This document shows, piece by piece, positions 44,436-57,058 of a DNA stretch of 64,000 nucleotides; positions within the stretch are counted from its first letter, which is position 1, and each line of letters starts with the position of its first letter. This stretch comes from Annona cherimola. Taxonomy: Eukaryota > Streptophyta > Magnoliopsida > Magnoliales > Annonaceae. The stretch lies in assembly GCA_030490835.1 (NCBI GenBank), contig CM059971.1, positions 125,024,564-125,088,563 of the forward strand, given 5' to 3'. The translations under genes and the position numbers were made by a program. The notes under the pieces were generated by a model that did not search any database, was not told where the DNA came from, and was given only the letters and a program-made list of their open reading frames with translations.

Positions 44436-44752
44436 GGAAATGAAAAAGTTATAAGTAGTGTATTTGAAAAATGATAAAAAAAATTTATAAAAAAATTTTG
44501 GTGTAAAAATTTTCACAATAATAGAAAATGATATGATGTGTTAAGGAAAATAATGAAGGGTAAAGAAATTAAAATTAAAATAGATAAGTTAGATGTATAG
44601 TTAGTTATGTAAAAATGATTGAAAATTATTGTAGTTATATGAGAAAAAGAGAAAAATAATTAAAAATAAGGTAATTATTGAGAGTGAAAATTTTTAAATT
44701 GAAAAATTTTAATTCCCAAATTTTGTTGGTGTAAACAAATACGCCCATTGTG
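44436..44752 (+). mobile_element. Tourist-like MITE, decayed copy
   Basis: Contains AAAATGATATGATGTGTTAA, TTAAAATAGATAAGTTAGAT and GAGAGTGAAAATTTTTAAAT in family order, ending AAACAAATACGCCC. Confidence 0.6.
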
Positions 44753-46224
44753 AATAAGAAAAAATTGTCATGGGAATTAAAATACACATTTCATTTAAGG
44801 ATTGTCAATTTTTTGAAACATTCTTGTAATATATTAATCTAGAAATGTAATCCCTACACCATGTATTTAAGGTAAATTTTCAAGATTGATCATACATTTA
44901 TGACATAATTAATTATTATATTTAATTATTAAAAAATTAAAATCCATTTCTTCTAGTCATGCTCCCATTATTATATCAAAGATATAATAAAATAAAATAT
45001 ATGTACGCTATTTTCAATACATACATTTAAATAATTTTAAACAAAATAATAAAGATTGTTCTTGAAAATTTTTAAATAAGTCAATCTTTAGTATCCTACT
45101 TGATTTGATACACTTGTAAAAATAATAGGTTGGTCCCAACATAATTAGCAAGTAAAAAATTATTTAAAAATAGATAATGACCCAATTAAAATATAATTAA
45201 ATGATAAAAGTAATCGTTTATTTAATAACTTAAAATTTTGACTTTATTTGCAAAATAAACCCTTCCATTGAGTCTAAAAGCATTAAAAATATAAATATGA
45301 ACTACTTAATAATAAAAATTAGAGTTAAAATGAATAAATTATAGCCAAACAAAATGGATGGTCTACATTAGGCCATCTCAAGACTTCTTTTTTTTGCAAA
45401 TGTGCTCGGCCTGTGCCTCTCTTACTTAACTCTTATTGCCGTAATGAGCTAAAGTTAATTTTCAAAATTACCTGGACATCAAAAACATAAAAAGATATCA
45501 AAGGTTTCAAAACATTAAAAGCAACAGGAAAAAATTTAATGGTGATAATAAGATTCACATGCACGACTCATTATTAAAAGGTCAACTATTACCATGTAGA
45601 CAAGTTACGTGAATACCAATTAAAAAAATGGCTCAGTTGAATTAGAATCCATTAATCATGTATTTACGAAAATTCACCATGAATCAATATTCCGATATTA
45701 AAATGTTCATTTAAAAATCGATGAAGAAGGAATTTCATTAAACCCTTTCAAGTCATGATTAAATAATTGGTTCCTATTAATCTTTCTGTTTGGGCATGCT
45801 TCTAGAAAGAAATAAAATTATTTGTGCGTCGTTTTGTTTGGAACCCTAAAAGTCAGCATTCACTCTTCTTAATAGAAAATTTTAGCAATAAAATTTTCAC
45901 GTAATATCGCCAAATTCATCTTGCTTGTTTTCAAGTTCATAAGCATTTAACTGACATAAAAAGCAGAATTAAAACCATTTTTATATAATTACTGTATCTA
46001 TTTTAATTAAATTATTATCTCCATAATATTACATCATTTACATATTTATCTAAAAAGTTTTTCATTATTTTATACTCCTCACGGACGACCCAGTGAAATT
46101 CGTGAATCGCCGTGCTTTTCGCGGTCTAAAACAACCTGTCGTGTAACTTTTTTTTTTTCTTTTTTTTTTTAAAAAAAGAAAAGAAAAATCTTTCTGCGTA
46201 ACTGTAACATTTGGCTAGTATTCT
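44753..46224. other. AT-rich intergenic DNA, no gene seen
   Basis: 45880-46075 resembles a reverse, partial Tourist-like copy. A T-run/A-run inverted pair (46149-46187) could fold into a hairpin. No coding signal. Confidence 0.4.
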
Positions 46225-47612
46225 TTTTATACCGACGGCATTTCGAAAATTTATCCGGTCAAAATGGCATACCTTTTTTCTTCGTAATCCCGAAAATGCC
46301 CACAACTGATGATCAAAATAACTTTTATATCCGCCGCAACAGATCTTCCAGAACTAAAACCCAACAAAACGACAGCTCCTTTTTACACACCACCGGAGGT
46401 CTGATCAGTTGCCGGACTCTCCTTTTTACGCACCACCAGCGGTCTGATCAGTCGCTGGATTCTCCTTTTTACGCATAAAAAATTCCTCTGTTTTCTACAA
46501 TACGATCTCCGGCGGTCATATTCCATCGCTACATCCATTCAATTGGGATTCAATTGCTTTACCCAACTGGTTCTGCCGGGGAGAACGCCGGTGTTGAGCT
46601 CTCTGCAGGTGCTCGATCTTCGGGAGAATGGGATTCAGGGCGATTTCCCACTGTGATTTTTTTAATGGGTTTGAAGCTACCTGAATGAAAGAGTTAACTG
46701 AAATTTTCTGGCCGATCGGCTTTAAATCGTACCTGCCGGATTTGGAGATGCCTAAATTCTTGGCCCAACAAATGGAAAATGCAGGGGCGTGGTGGTGGTG
46801 ATGTTGGCTACTGGGAGCTGCTCGGTAGGTTCAGATTGGAGCTATCAGAAATGAGAAAGAGAGAGGGCTGGCTGGTAGTTTCGGTGCTTGGATTTGGCAT
46901 CAATTGGATTTTGCAAGTGGCGAACTTGATTGGAATTTTAGCAGGTGGGTCTCAAGTAGATTGATCGGCCATGGCTTGGAGCGATTTTCGAGATGGTAGC
47001 TGAAATCCGTAGGCCGCTCGGTGATGGGTTTCAGTTTGGGTCTCGCTAGAGAAAGCAGGCAGCAACGGTCTAGTGCCGTAGGGTGGAAGGGCAACGCCAG
47101 CGGGGGGACGGCAACACCAGCACGACGACAGCAGTGTGTGCGGCTATGTAAAGAGGCATGGTGGCTAGGATGTCTCCTGGCTCGTGGAGAAGAAAGAAAG
47201 AGATGAGGTTTTGGAAGTTTCTGTTTTGGGAAGAAAGTGGTCAGCCGCAAGTTGCTTTGGATGACTGCTTGCTGGAAGATGAATCCGGTCGGTAGGCTTT
47301 TGCTAGACTTGAGAACTTCCTGGCCGGAAATTTTGAGGCGCTGGAAGTCGCTGACGTGTTGAATCCGAATGCCGAAGTGCTGAAAAAATCGGCAGCTTTT
47401 AGCCAAAAAAAAAAAAAAAAAAAAAGAATGAAAAAAGAAATGCCTTGAAATCATGGCTCAGCTAACAAAACAATCGATGTTGAGCCATGGCCGGAGGAGG
47501 AGAAGAGATATTAGATGGGCATTTTAGGAATTACGAAAAAAGGGGGCATGCATTTTGACGGAAGGTTACGGTGGTGGCACGGGAGGAATTATATCGAAAA
47601 TGTTTGAGGAAT
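46225..47612. mobile_element. Long-TIR, Pack-MULE-type element with gene fragments
   Basis: The left end contains ACGGCATTTCGAAAAT, CCGGTCAAAATGGCAT and CTTCGTAATCCCGAAAATGC. The reversed right end contains GTCATTCCTCAAACATTTTCG, CCGTCAAAATGCATGC and TTCGTAATTCCTAAAATGC. The inverted ends are thus 80-100 bp but diverged, and outer edges are approximate. The interior is GC-balanced with no transposase. It includes an LRR fragment (46573-46654), a duplicated CACCACCGGAGGTCTGATCA-like block (46389 and 46431), and a 20-base A run at about 47405. A minus-strand ORF of 184 codons here reads through these segments and has no coherent domain. Confidence 0.55.
46573..46654 (+). pseudogene. Leucine-rich-repeat receptor fragment
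   Basis: One plus-strand frame reads LSSLQVLDLRENGIQGDFP and then a stop. That is one plant extracellular LRR unit (LxxLxxLxLxxNxxxGxxP). Such units belong to LRR receptor kinases and receptor-like proteins at the plasma membrane. Only about one repeat is present, so this is a scrap, probably captured by the enclosing element. Confidence 0.5.
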
Positions 47613-47897
47613 GACGGGGGTGTTTGGTAATAATATAAAATTGTCAAGTTAAAACTTTTCAATCTAAAATTTTCATTCTCCATAATTATTCTATTTTTTT
47701 AATAATTTCTTCACATTTTTCTATACAATTATCCTACTTTTTAATCATTTTTACACAACTAACAACACGACTAACCTATCTATTTCAACTTTATCCTATT
47801 TATTCCTCATCATTACCCCTATCGTATCACATCATTTGACAACTTCTACTCTTTACCATTTTTCATCAAAAGTTTTATCTATTCCTAAACACACTCT
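47613..47897 (-). mobile_element. Tourist-like MITE (reverse)
   Basis: Starts GGGTGTTTGGTAATAAT, contains AAAACTTTTCAATCTAAAAT, CTATCTATTTCAACTTTATC and TATCGTATCACATCATTTGA, ends CTAAACACACTC. It abuts the right end of the Pack-MULE-type element. Confidence 0.75.
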
Positions 47898-49475
47898 ATA
47901 TCTAAAATGATAGAGGTATGTGAGAAATTATATATAAAATATTATGAATATATAAGAAAATTTTAAAATATTGCAAATATACATGGATAATGAAAACCAA
48001 ATGCGATGGATACGGAGAATTTTCAAAAAAAAAAAAAAAAAAAAACCATGTCGCGTAGGCTTCGGAGTCGCGCAAGCGGCGGCGGCGGCGGCCGCTATGA
48101 ATGCAAGCGATTGTCCGGTCCAAATTCGAACCCTCCCAAGCCTTCTGTTTGCGCCCACATTATATTTATTCAGTGGAAGGGAAATACAAAAGACGATTAA
48201 AATACAAGCCATGACGTTACAAAAACGTCCACATGCCTTCCGAGGCCCACAACAAATTTTAAATGTAAGTTAGCCTTCATTCTGCTCCTTAGGAGTAGAT
48301 GGCCGGAACAAGCAGTTCGAAAATCCGCCGATTCTTTCGCAAGGCATATACTAATTAAGGGGATGCTGGGGAAACGAGAAATTTGTGAAATTTTGAAATG
48401 AATTACAAGTTAAAAAAGAGTATTTTAAAAATTGTATAATTAATATAAAATAACATGAGTAAAATTGGAATAAATAAGGTAATTGAAAAGAAAAATAATT
48501 AAAATATAAAAGTAAAATTAAAAATATTAAATCATATGCGGGAGAACATATATCTATATGTCTCCTCCGATATATCTCAATGGTCAAATGTGGCCTAAGT
48601 TGAACCATACTCACGAAAAATAATTACAATCCCAAAATAGAAAATACATTAGCAATGAAAGTAGTGAGTAACATAAATTTACCCATCAATTCCTCCCAAA
48701 TCTAAATTTAATATTTATTTACGGGGTTACAATTTTTTAAATCTTTTTCTACCATTATATATATATATATATATATTTATTGACATCCGGCGTCTATAAT
48801 TATATACGTTTTAAGCCGTGTTTTCCCTCTCCCAGAGTCCGTCGGAGCACCCAATCGTCCTTCATCCGTTATTGGCCGCAGAGATGCTCGACTCGACGCG
48901 ACCCACCCCACTTTGCTCCTCTCCGAACTTAGCCATGAAAGTGTGCCAACATCCCGTCACGTCTTTAACATTGAAGATATATTAAAAAATCATGTTTAAT
49001 ACAATTTATTTATTATTTTATATGCAAATTAACAGAATTATTTATCTCAAATACCATTATTCATGAATAAACTCAAAATTGTTCTCCATTCATTCAATGC
49101 TTCCGGAAGTATAAACCAGAAGAAAAAATTAAAAATATATTAGTCTTTATAACAAAATCAAAACCATAAGATACGCAAATTGGAAGGCTCAGATATTCCA
49201 CGAGCTACGTATTTCTTGTGGCGTTGATATGAATGTGCACGGAATGAGAAATACCTCTCTGACATCGGCTATTAAAGAGGTTTTCTTTCCCTTGTCGCTT
49301 CTTCTTCTTTTTCTTTTTAATTTTCCTATTACCCTTTTTGTTTATTTTCCCAGCTTTTAGCTCTGGAACTTCCCGGGCCTTTCCGTCTTCTACCCACCCC
49401 ACTCACCACCCCCCGGACCAACCCCCCCAGCCCCCCGCTCTTTTTCTGGATTTTCTTCAATTGGCGGGCGTAGCA
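47898..49475. other. Intergenic up to the ATI3-like gene leader
   Basis: A 21-base A run at about 48027-48047 is followed by a GC-rich patch with (GGC)n (48049-48120); the ORFs there are unrecognised. 48360-48545 resembles a decayed Tourist-like copy. A (TA)n tract is at 48756-48776. 49375-49440 is C-rich (CCCACCCC-type) and probably core promoter of the next gene. Confidence 0.4.
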
Positions 49476-52400
49476 GCTTCTCCGCTCCTGCACATCTCTC
49501 TTCGTTTCTAAGCAAGTTCGTAAGTTCGCTCACTGAAACTCGTTTATTTTATTTTATTTTAAATTTTGCCTCATGATATGGATGGCTGCGTTTCTCGGTT
49601 CCGACGCCGTCTTGTGGATTTTATTTTTTCTTCTGCAAGTAGTTCGTTGTGTTTGGAGTCTGAATCTAGGTTTTGTTTGATGATCGACTGCCGATTTCGT
49701 CGATGAGTTTCCAAAATTTGGGGGGAGAACTGAGAAGACACTGCTTCTCTCTCTCTCTCTCGGTGTGTCTTTTTACTCCTGACAATTTAAGCTAAGGTTT
49801 ACTGTCTAATTGGACGATTCATCTACGTTTATATAAGTGAAAACGCTGTGGGAAGATGGAAAAAAGCGAGGCCAAGTTGCCTGTGCATAGGTTGATTGTA
49901 TAGCCCTGCCATGTGGTGTTGCTTCTCTATGCAGGTTTTTGTTTCGGTGTTGAGGAAGATTTTGGTTTTCTAGAGGAAACAATTGGTACGCAATTTCGAA
50001 ATATTTTGGGCAGGGGACGTCCCGTTTACAACTGTTGAGAGCTAGCTATGAAGCATCATATTTTATTATTTTTCCCATGAATTTATTATTTTACATATAT
50101 TTGGGATCAATTTCTTTAAATGATAGAAAATTAGTTCTAGCCTCGGAATGAACTTCAGACTGTGGCCGATCTCCTTTAAAGTGCTAATGATCGGCCAAGG
50201 AAAAGGTTTATGCTTTATAGTTTTTTATACAGTTATACTTGAGGGCTGATTGCATATTTTGAACGGGTTGCATGAGTCACATGCCATTGACAGCGCTTGA
50301 TAGTAGGAATGATTAGGAATAATACCAGTATGGTTGCAACCATTGATGATGTTTTTTGACTGCAGTGTTGAAGGTCTTTACATGAACCCTTCAGCTTTTT
50401 TATTCGTGTGATGTTACCTCAAGTAGGTGGGTATTGATTTGCTTATATCCTGGTGGAAAATCATCATTTTAATATTCAGAGACAATGCGAGTTGAAGCCG
50501 AATATGGGACTCCAGGAACTATTTTTGAGCTTCTTATAAATTTACTGAAAAGTATGGGGCTATGAGTGAATTGGACCGATTCTTGTGCTGCTTCATCTGC
50601 AATCTGAACGGCAGCATCACATTAAGTGTTGCTGCGATGTGCCACTCTAATCTGGCTGTTTCCTGCATATGACATCAATTTTGATATCATCAAGATGTAA
50701 CTGACTAGGCTTCTGAAATTGGCATGTCTAGCTCAATGGATGATTAATTCTTCTGTTTTCTTCTGGCAACTCATTACTAGTCAGACACCTAATTTTTCGA
50801 TTCTTTATTTTTCTTTTGACCTTTTTTCTCCTCTGTATGTCATGCTGCATTACTGAGAGTTTGAAGTGTGCTTACACACAGCCCTACAAACAATAGCACA
50901 TCCACAGTCTATGCAGGTCTGGCTTGCATGAGGTTGTTACTGTCTTTGATTTGTATAATATGCTCAAATGTTGACAGCAATGACTTTCTAGGGAGCTATC
51001 ATCGTACATTCATACTTGGTGTTTTATTATTATTAAAATTAGACTTACAAATTGGTCTTTCAACGTAAAAGTCATATAGGCTCTTCTTGCATGTTGTTCA
51101 TGTTGGGGTGTGAAATGAAAATCTGTATGTTATGGGCAATCATTTCTTGCTTATGAAATTATCTGTGTAACTTTGCTGGAAATCCTTATGTAGAGTAGAT
51201 TCTAAAACACTGCTAGATAGCTTTATTGGCAGTTGGATCAATGGCCTTACGCTGCTTGTTTATTCTACTTGAGAGTGTTCTTCTCACAGGGGAACATCTT
51301 CTGATGAAACTAGGTCCATGTTATATCTTTGTGAAAAAGAAACTGAATCGTGAAGTTAATCATAAGTCAAATTAATTAGTCATGTAACATATGAATCTAC
51401 TTATGTGAATATTACTATTCATGGACAATAATGCATCCATTCCCATCATGGTACAAACATTTGCATGCATAGAAAATATTTATGTATGTACAATTTTTTT
51501 GATGGTATATGTATTTACAATTTTGGATGCACAGAAAATACATGAATTCACATTTATGCATGCTTCTAAAATTAAAATATTTTCAACATGAGAAAGCCAA
51601 GCCATGGAGACAGAAAGGAACACAGGAAAGCTTTCCGAGGTGTACTTGTCAAGAAAGGTCTCCAAGGCTTGCCCAGACAAAGAAAGCTTACCTAGTAGAA
51701 AAGCTTGTCCAAAGGTTTGCCTTTTAGAAAAGCTTTCCCAAGGCCCCATCCTTCCCTTCCTTCCTAGTGTTCTCCTTGATTATCTCCAAAAATATTGCTA
51801 GTTTGTATATATGGTCTCTATGAGCTTTTCTTCCTAACTGCAGACAGTCAAATTTGTCGCATTCCATGCTGTTGCATGGTAAGTAACGAAAGTTGCCTGC
51901 TCTAACATGGTTTCTTGTTGTGATGTCTTTTCTAGCATCTAATCTTTTCAAATTTGGAGGCTTCTATTCTACTACCTGAGTTAGAGTGCATAGAAGACAA
52001 ACTGTTGCATGAAGACTAGAATTGTAGCATCTAAACTTTTCTTTGATGAGAATTGCAATCATTTTTCTATTCCCATCTTCTACTTTTTTAGCACGGCAGG
52101 TAATCGTGTTGCTAGTTGCAACAAATTAATTTTGTGGGCCTTTTCCTTTCTGATGGGTTTGATTGAAAAGAAACTCAATTGGTCAGAGTTTTGTCTGTGC
52201 TTGGGTTGAAGGACTGCATGCTTAAAGAACAAACTAGCCTGATTTGGATCAACTTGACCACATGAACCAGGGGACCCATTGATGACTGTTTATGCTGCTT
52301 TGTGTTGCGATGCCTCATTTTCTACTTAACTGGCTATTTTATATTGGCAGGTTCATACCTTTGTCTTTCAATTGCTTCTTACAATCAAGAATCCTAACCG

Positions 52401-54312
52401 AAATATGCATAAGTCGAACCAAACCAATTTGATTGGCATCATATTGTGCAAGGATCCCTAGGCTATGTTGGTTCCTGCAGATTAGTTTGCAGATGTGTTG
52501 AGCTTTGACCAGTTGCTTGTAAATTGACAGCCTTCCGCTAGTTGCATCTCTAGAGCCTATGATTTGAGACAGGAAAGCCTTTCAAATGTGATTTTGTGCA
52601 TGACCTCCATCTGTTCATTGAAACATCAAGTCTCCTCATAGACTGTTGAAGTTGCCAGATGTATATAGGTTTCTCTTATGTAAAACAATAATTGTTCTGG
52701 GAAAGTCCACTTTGCAAAATTTTTTTTTGTGATTCCTCTTGGAATAGTTGCTATTGATGATACAATCAAGAGTCACATGCCTTGTTTTCCTGAAATGTTC
52801 ATTCAATCCAGTCATGTGATCAGTAGCCTTTTTTTGTCTTTCTTACTTAAAAAAGAGTTTATGCCCATCCCTTGGAGACAGTGGGATTTGGGAAAGTGTC
52901 TTCTGCTTGTTTTAGTTAGTTATAGGGCACTTAAGCTGGGGAAAATGATAGACATGATAGAATCATATAAGTCATCATTGACTGGGATTTGTCCTTGTCT
53001 CTAATATCCACTAATCAAAACATGGGAGGGAATTGAACAGAAATATAGTTCAACAATATTAGTATTTGGTGAGACTTAAAAATGAATACGGAAGTAGAAT
53101 CTATAAAGAAGGTGTAGAAGGGGAATGGTACTGAAACATTATTGCAGATTTGCTTACAATATGTTAATGGCATGCAAAAGGGAGAGCAAAAGTGGAATAT
53201 ATTTTAGAGTGTAAAAGGGGAGATGACGATGATGATCTTGATAGGATATGGGACAATGTTAGCTTTTATGGGTAGTTGGGGGTAATGTCACATATTATAA
53301 GCATGGGTGGAGAAGAGGGGCCTTATACACCCTCTTTTACATCCTGGGAGTTTTTTTTACTGCCATTTACTGTAAAATGAGTTGTCCTTGAATAATAAGA
53401 GAAACAAGCTCATTATTGAGCTGTGCATATAATGAGTATTTTATCTTTCCTTGGTTCTTGACTTCGATTCAGATCCAGCCATATCACCGCTGCATCTATT
53501 CTCTGATTCTCTCTTAAGTACTTAACCACCTCATTCTTCATTCTGTTCTCATATCTTCATTTCTTGTGTTCTTGTAGTGTGGAGATTGTCTAAAATTCAA
53601 GGATAAGCTTTCAGCCTGATTTGCCTTTCTTACCGATAATCCTGGAATTGTTTGCTGAATAAGTTCAACAAACTCAGTCAGTATAAAAACCTAGCAGCAC
53701 CTAATGCAGGCATTGAATATTTGACCCCATCTGTTAATTCTGTGCGAAAGAGCAAACAAGCAAAGCTGCAAAGCAGCATCATTAAGGGCTGGATGTTGGT
53801 CAAACTACCAACTCCGAGAGATTACAGTCAAGTAGCCGGAGGCATACATAGCTAAAACTTGAGTGACCATTTATCAGGAGTGGCTGAGAACTAGTTGGTG
53901 AATGATTCCTTTATAAGCATATGCTAATGTGGTATGGCATGCACCTCAGAATTTTGCTTTACCTCCATAAGGGAATTTGTGAATTTTGTTTTGCAGACAA
54001 AATTCAATCATCCTTAAGAAAGGGGAATTTATTTGATTTCTGTATGCTGTTGTTGATTCTCTCCTACTGGCTGGCTTTTTGTTTTCTCTTCTCTGCTGTT
54101 GTGTGGTAAACCTTCCCTGACTAATTGAGTGAACTGGTTATCTTGGTCCATATTTGCTTTCAATCACCTCAGTAGACATATTTACTTATTTATATTTGGT
54201 AACACATCTGCTCATCTCTGGAAAATTTTCTTCTTATAAAGAATTATTTAATCCGAGTAAACAAAAATATAATGCAGTTGTCATGTCTGATTGAATTGCC
54301 GTATGTTATGCA
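49476..54312 (+). other. Probable 5' UTR exon and long first intron of the ATI3-like gene
   Basis: GCTTCTCCGCTCCTGCACATC and following bases look like a leader, with a donor-like TTC|GTAAGTTCG at about 49517. The next strong acceptor before the first coding exon is TATGTTATGCAG at about 54313. In between, 4.8 kb of T-rich plus strand has intron-like composition and no protein gene. Short ORFs (for example 53652-53855) have no domain. A 51590-51770 segment holds irregular repeats around AAAGCTT (AAGAAAGCTTACC, AAAAGCTTGTCC, GAAAAGCTTTCCC). The exact leader exon, and whether extra leader exons exist, is inference. Confidence 0.4.
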
Positions 54313-54372
54313 GAGGGTGCACCTTTTCAACCTCACCATCAAGAAGAAATCCATATCTGGGAAGCTTATTCG

Positions 54373-57058
54373 ATGTTGGACATGGATTTGACATCTAAGG
54401 GAATATCTTGGGCTGGTAACATATATCAGAAGTTTGAAACTATGTGCCAGGATGTGTACCAGGAGGTGGATGGTATTATTATCCAGGTAGATGCATCTCT
54501 CTACTTATTCCTGTTTAATCTACTGTTAGTTCTTTTTTTTTTTTGGGGGGGTTCGAAATTTGGAGTCCTTTTCTTCCAATTTGTCCTGCATATGAATGAA
54601 TAATTGTGTGGTGCTTGGTTGTGTCTTCAATGGCATTCATTTTATCTAGTGGAAGTATAGGACCTTTTCATAAGGTTTCTATTGATGGACCAACCCATGC
54701 TGCAGCACCACTCTTGTAGATGAGAGGACCGTTGATCTGTAATAGGCCCCCTCAAAGATGGGTTCCTGCATTACAGAACAAAACATTGAATACTTTGGAT
54801 CATTCATCCACTGCTAATGAGAGCATCAATTGCATCTGACTAATTACGTGAGTCAGTGGACCTGCTTGCACTTTTTTAAAATCTAAGCTAAGCAGGGTAC
54901 TAGATGTCTTCACATACCAGAAACCTTAATGCGTTATGCTTTATCCTGAGTTGGGCTTTTCTTGTTCTTAATTTTATGTTGCCCTTTTAACGATCATAAT
55001 TACTTGGACAGGACAAAGCAAAATATGTTGAAAACCATGTACAGATGGGTTGTGAAACTGTTCGGAAGTTCTGTGCGGAGGTAATGCAGGACCTGTTTCT
55101 TCCATCTGACTGTACTGTTAAGACACCAGTTTCAGACTCTGTTAAAGTACCAGTTTCAGACATATCATTAAATTATAATGCTGATGTTGAGATCTGTAAA
55201 AAGACAAAGAAAGGCTTTGAAAAATGTCCTTTAAATGAAAAGACACTGCCCTCTACTGAATCTGAGGCAGTGATTCCTTATAATGCTGATGTTGAGATCT
55301 GTAAAAAGACAAAGAAAGGCTTTGAAAAACGTCCTTTAGATGAAAAGACAACGCCCCCTACTGAATCTGAGGCAGTCATTCCTTCTGGAAGTGATTTGAT
55401 GCAAGCACAACTAAACACTAACCTAAAAGATGCGAATTGTAGAGAGGAATGTGGCATCCTGAGTGAGATATCAGTTCCTGCGTCAAGTAATTTGAAAGAT
55501 ACAGAGGGCAATCACCTGGATGCTGTGGAGGTTGTATCAGATATTTCTAAATCCCAAACTGCTTGCAGTTCTGTACTTCATCCAGTTTCAACGTCCCATA
55601 AAAATGTGATGGAGAAGAGGTCAAATCAATCAGGCCATATTGCATCAGCTGATACCATTGGTATTCATTCTTGCTTCTCATTTTTTCTTTGCTGTCTATT
55701 CTTTGTTTCTACTTCTGCTTGCAGATCTGTATCCCTTTGGTTGTTTGTATCTTATGCTATGCCAGCACTAATAGATCAGCTGATACCTTGGAAATGTGCC
55801 TCAGAAAAATCACAGAAGAAAAACTTTAGGGCAGAATCTTCTTTAAATGGGCATTGATCAAGATAAACTACTACAATAGCCACTCTTTGTTTTTTCTGCA
55901 GAAATAGCTATACCTGTCATGCATCACCATGTTCACCACTACACCATACTGTTGCACCCTTTTACATTTGTTTTGTTCCATCTGCTTTTTTTCCCCTGAT
56001 GTCTTCATATTTATTATAGATTTTTTTTTGATGAGATGTTTCTCATAGTTTTGGGTGTGCCTGAATTTTAAAATCATGGGATTTCATTTCTCTAAAATTT
56101 GGCTTTTTACTAGGATTTTGCCTAAATCAATTTCAACATGATCACTGGAGTTTTAAGTATGAACTCAATGAATCTAAAAACTGATTAACAGGCTAATAGT
56201 ACGAAATCATACTTTGTTGCTGCGATCTATGTTGTCCACTGTGGATTTGGATGTGATCGCCTGTTTGAAATTCTGGGATTTTTGCCATGCTCTGAACCTA
56301 GTGCATATTGGTGAATTTGACAGGTTTGTGGATAAATCATATTCATATTTGATTCCTGCTACAAAGCAAATGCGTATTATTGATGTTTTAGTGCTTCTGA
56401 TTTGAATTCCCACAAAATTAGGACACGGAAATATTTATGCATCTTTTATGAAATTCTAGAAGAACTAAAAGAAAAAAAGGGTATAATACCCTGCCGTTGT
56501 AATGTAATTTGGAAGATAGCAACATGTTCTTTGTTATCATTGGGTTTTTGGACTTCATTGGCTGAAACATGTAAAGCTTTTCACAGGACGTTTGAATGAT
56601 CTTGACTTGGAAGAAGCATCGAAGAATACTGATGATGTTGAGGCAAGCACAGACATTGAAGAAGAATATGAAGACCTAAAACTGGTGGCTAGTTCCATTG
56701 ATCCCGAAGCAAGGGATAAGACTCATCTACTCGCTTACCAGGATAGCAGGAGGAGATCTTATAAGGTAAGATCTTACTTGGATTCTTAAATCCACTTCCA
56801 GTCATTCTTCAGCAGTAATACCATACTGACAACTCTTTTCAACTTTATTAGAAAAAACTCAGGGATGCTCTTTCACTGAAGCTGCGGTTTTCAAAGAAAA
56901 ATGATGATTACTGTCAAATGGCGACTTCATCTGGTGCATTCAATGTAGGGATTGAAGAGGAGGATTTGTCGGCCTCATCTTCCACCTTCCTTGTCAATCT
57001 GGATTCGAGGAGATCGCTGGTGGAAGATTCCTATGAATCTGAATGGGAGCTTTTGTAA
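54373..57058 (+). CDS. ATI3-like ATG8-interacting protein (four coding exons)
   Basis: Exons 54373-54486, 55012-55660, 56587-56765 and 56852-57058; all introns are GT-AG and phases agree, giving 382 codons. The conserved start is probably Met4 (54382, MDLTSKGISWAGNIYQKFE). The N-terminal block with DKAKYVENHVQ and VRKFCAEVMQDL fits the plant family containing Arabidopsis ATI3A (At1g17780, from memory), ER-linked adaptors that bring cargo to ATG8 for selective autophagy. The middle is Lys/Glu/Ser-rich and disordered. The last exon has the basic helix KKLRDALSLKLRFSKK and an acidic Ser-rich tail ending EDSYESEWELL-stop. WELL is a W-x-x-L ATG8-interacting motif with acidic residues before it. 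Exon 2 holds a 105-bp in-frame tandem repeat (55174-55278 and 55279-55383). The family name rests on recall, hence moderate certainty; the gene model itself is strong. Confidence 0.8.
55174..55383 (+). repeat. In-frame 2 x 105-bp repeat in exon 2
   Basis: Two 35-residue units, each starting YNADVEICKKTKKGFEK and ending TESEAVIP, separated by no spacer. They differ at about five residues (C/R, N/D, L/T, S/P). Recent and frame-preserving; lies in the disordered middle of the protein. Confidence 0.95.

Noticed and set aside
44280..44516. Repeat protein with FHLSFLNS units
   Set aside because: Translation of a 30-bp minisatellite followed by MITE sequence.
46900..47454. 184-codon minus-strand ORF as a gene
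   Set aside because: It starts in a poly-T (Phe) run, spans unrelated captured pieces and has no coherent domain.
53652..53855. 67-codon ORF in the ATI3-like leader intron
   Set aside because: Short, no domain, and embedded in intron-like sequence.
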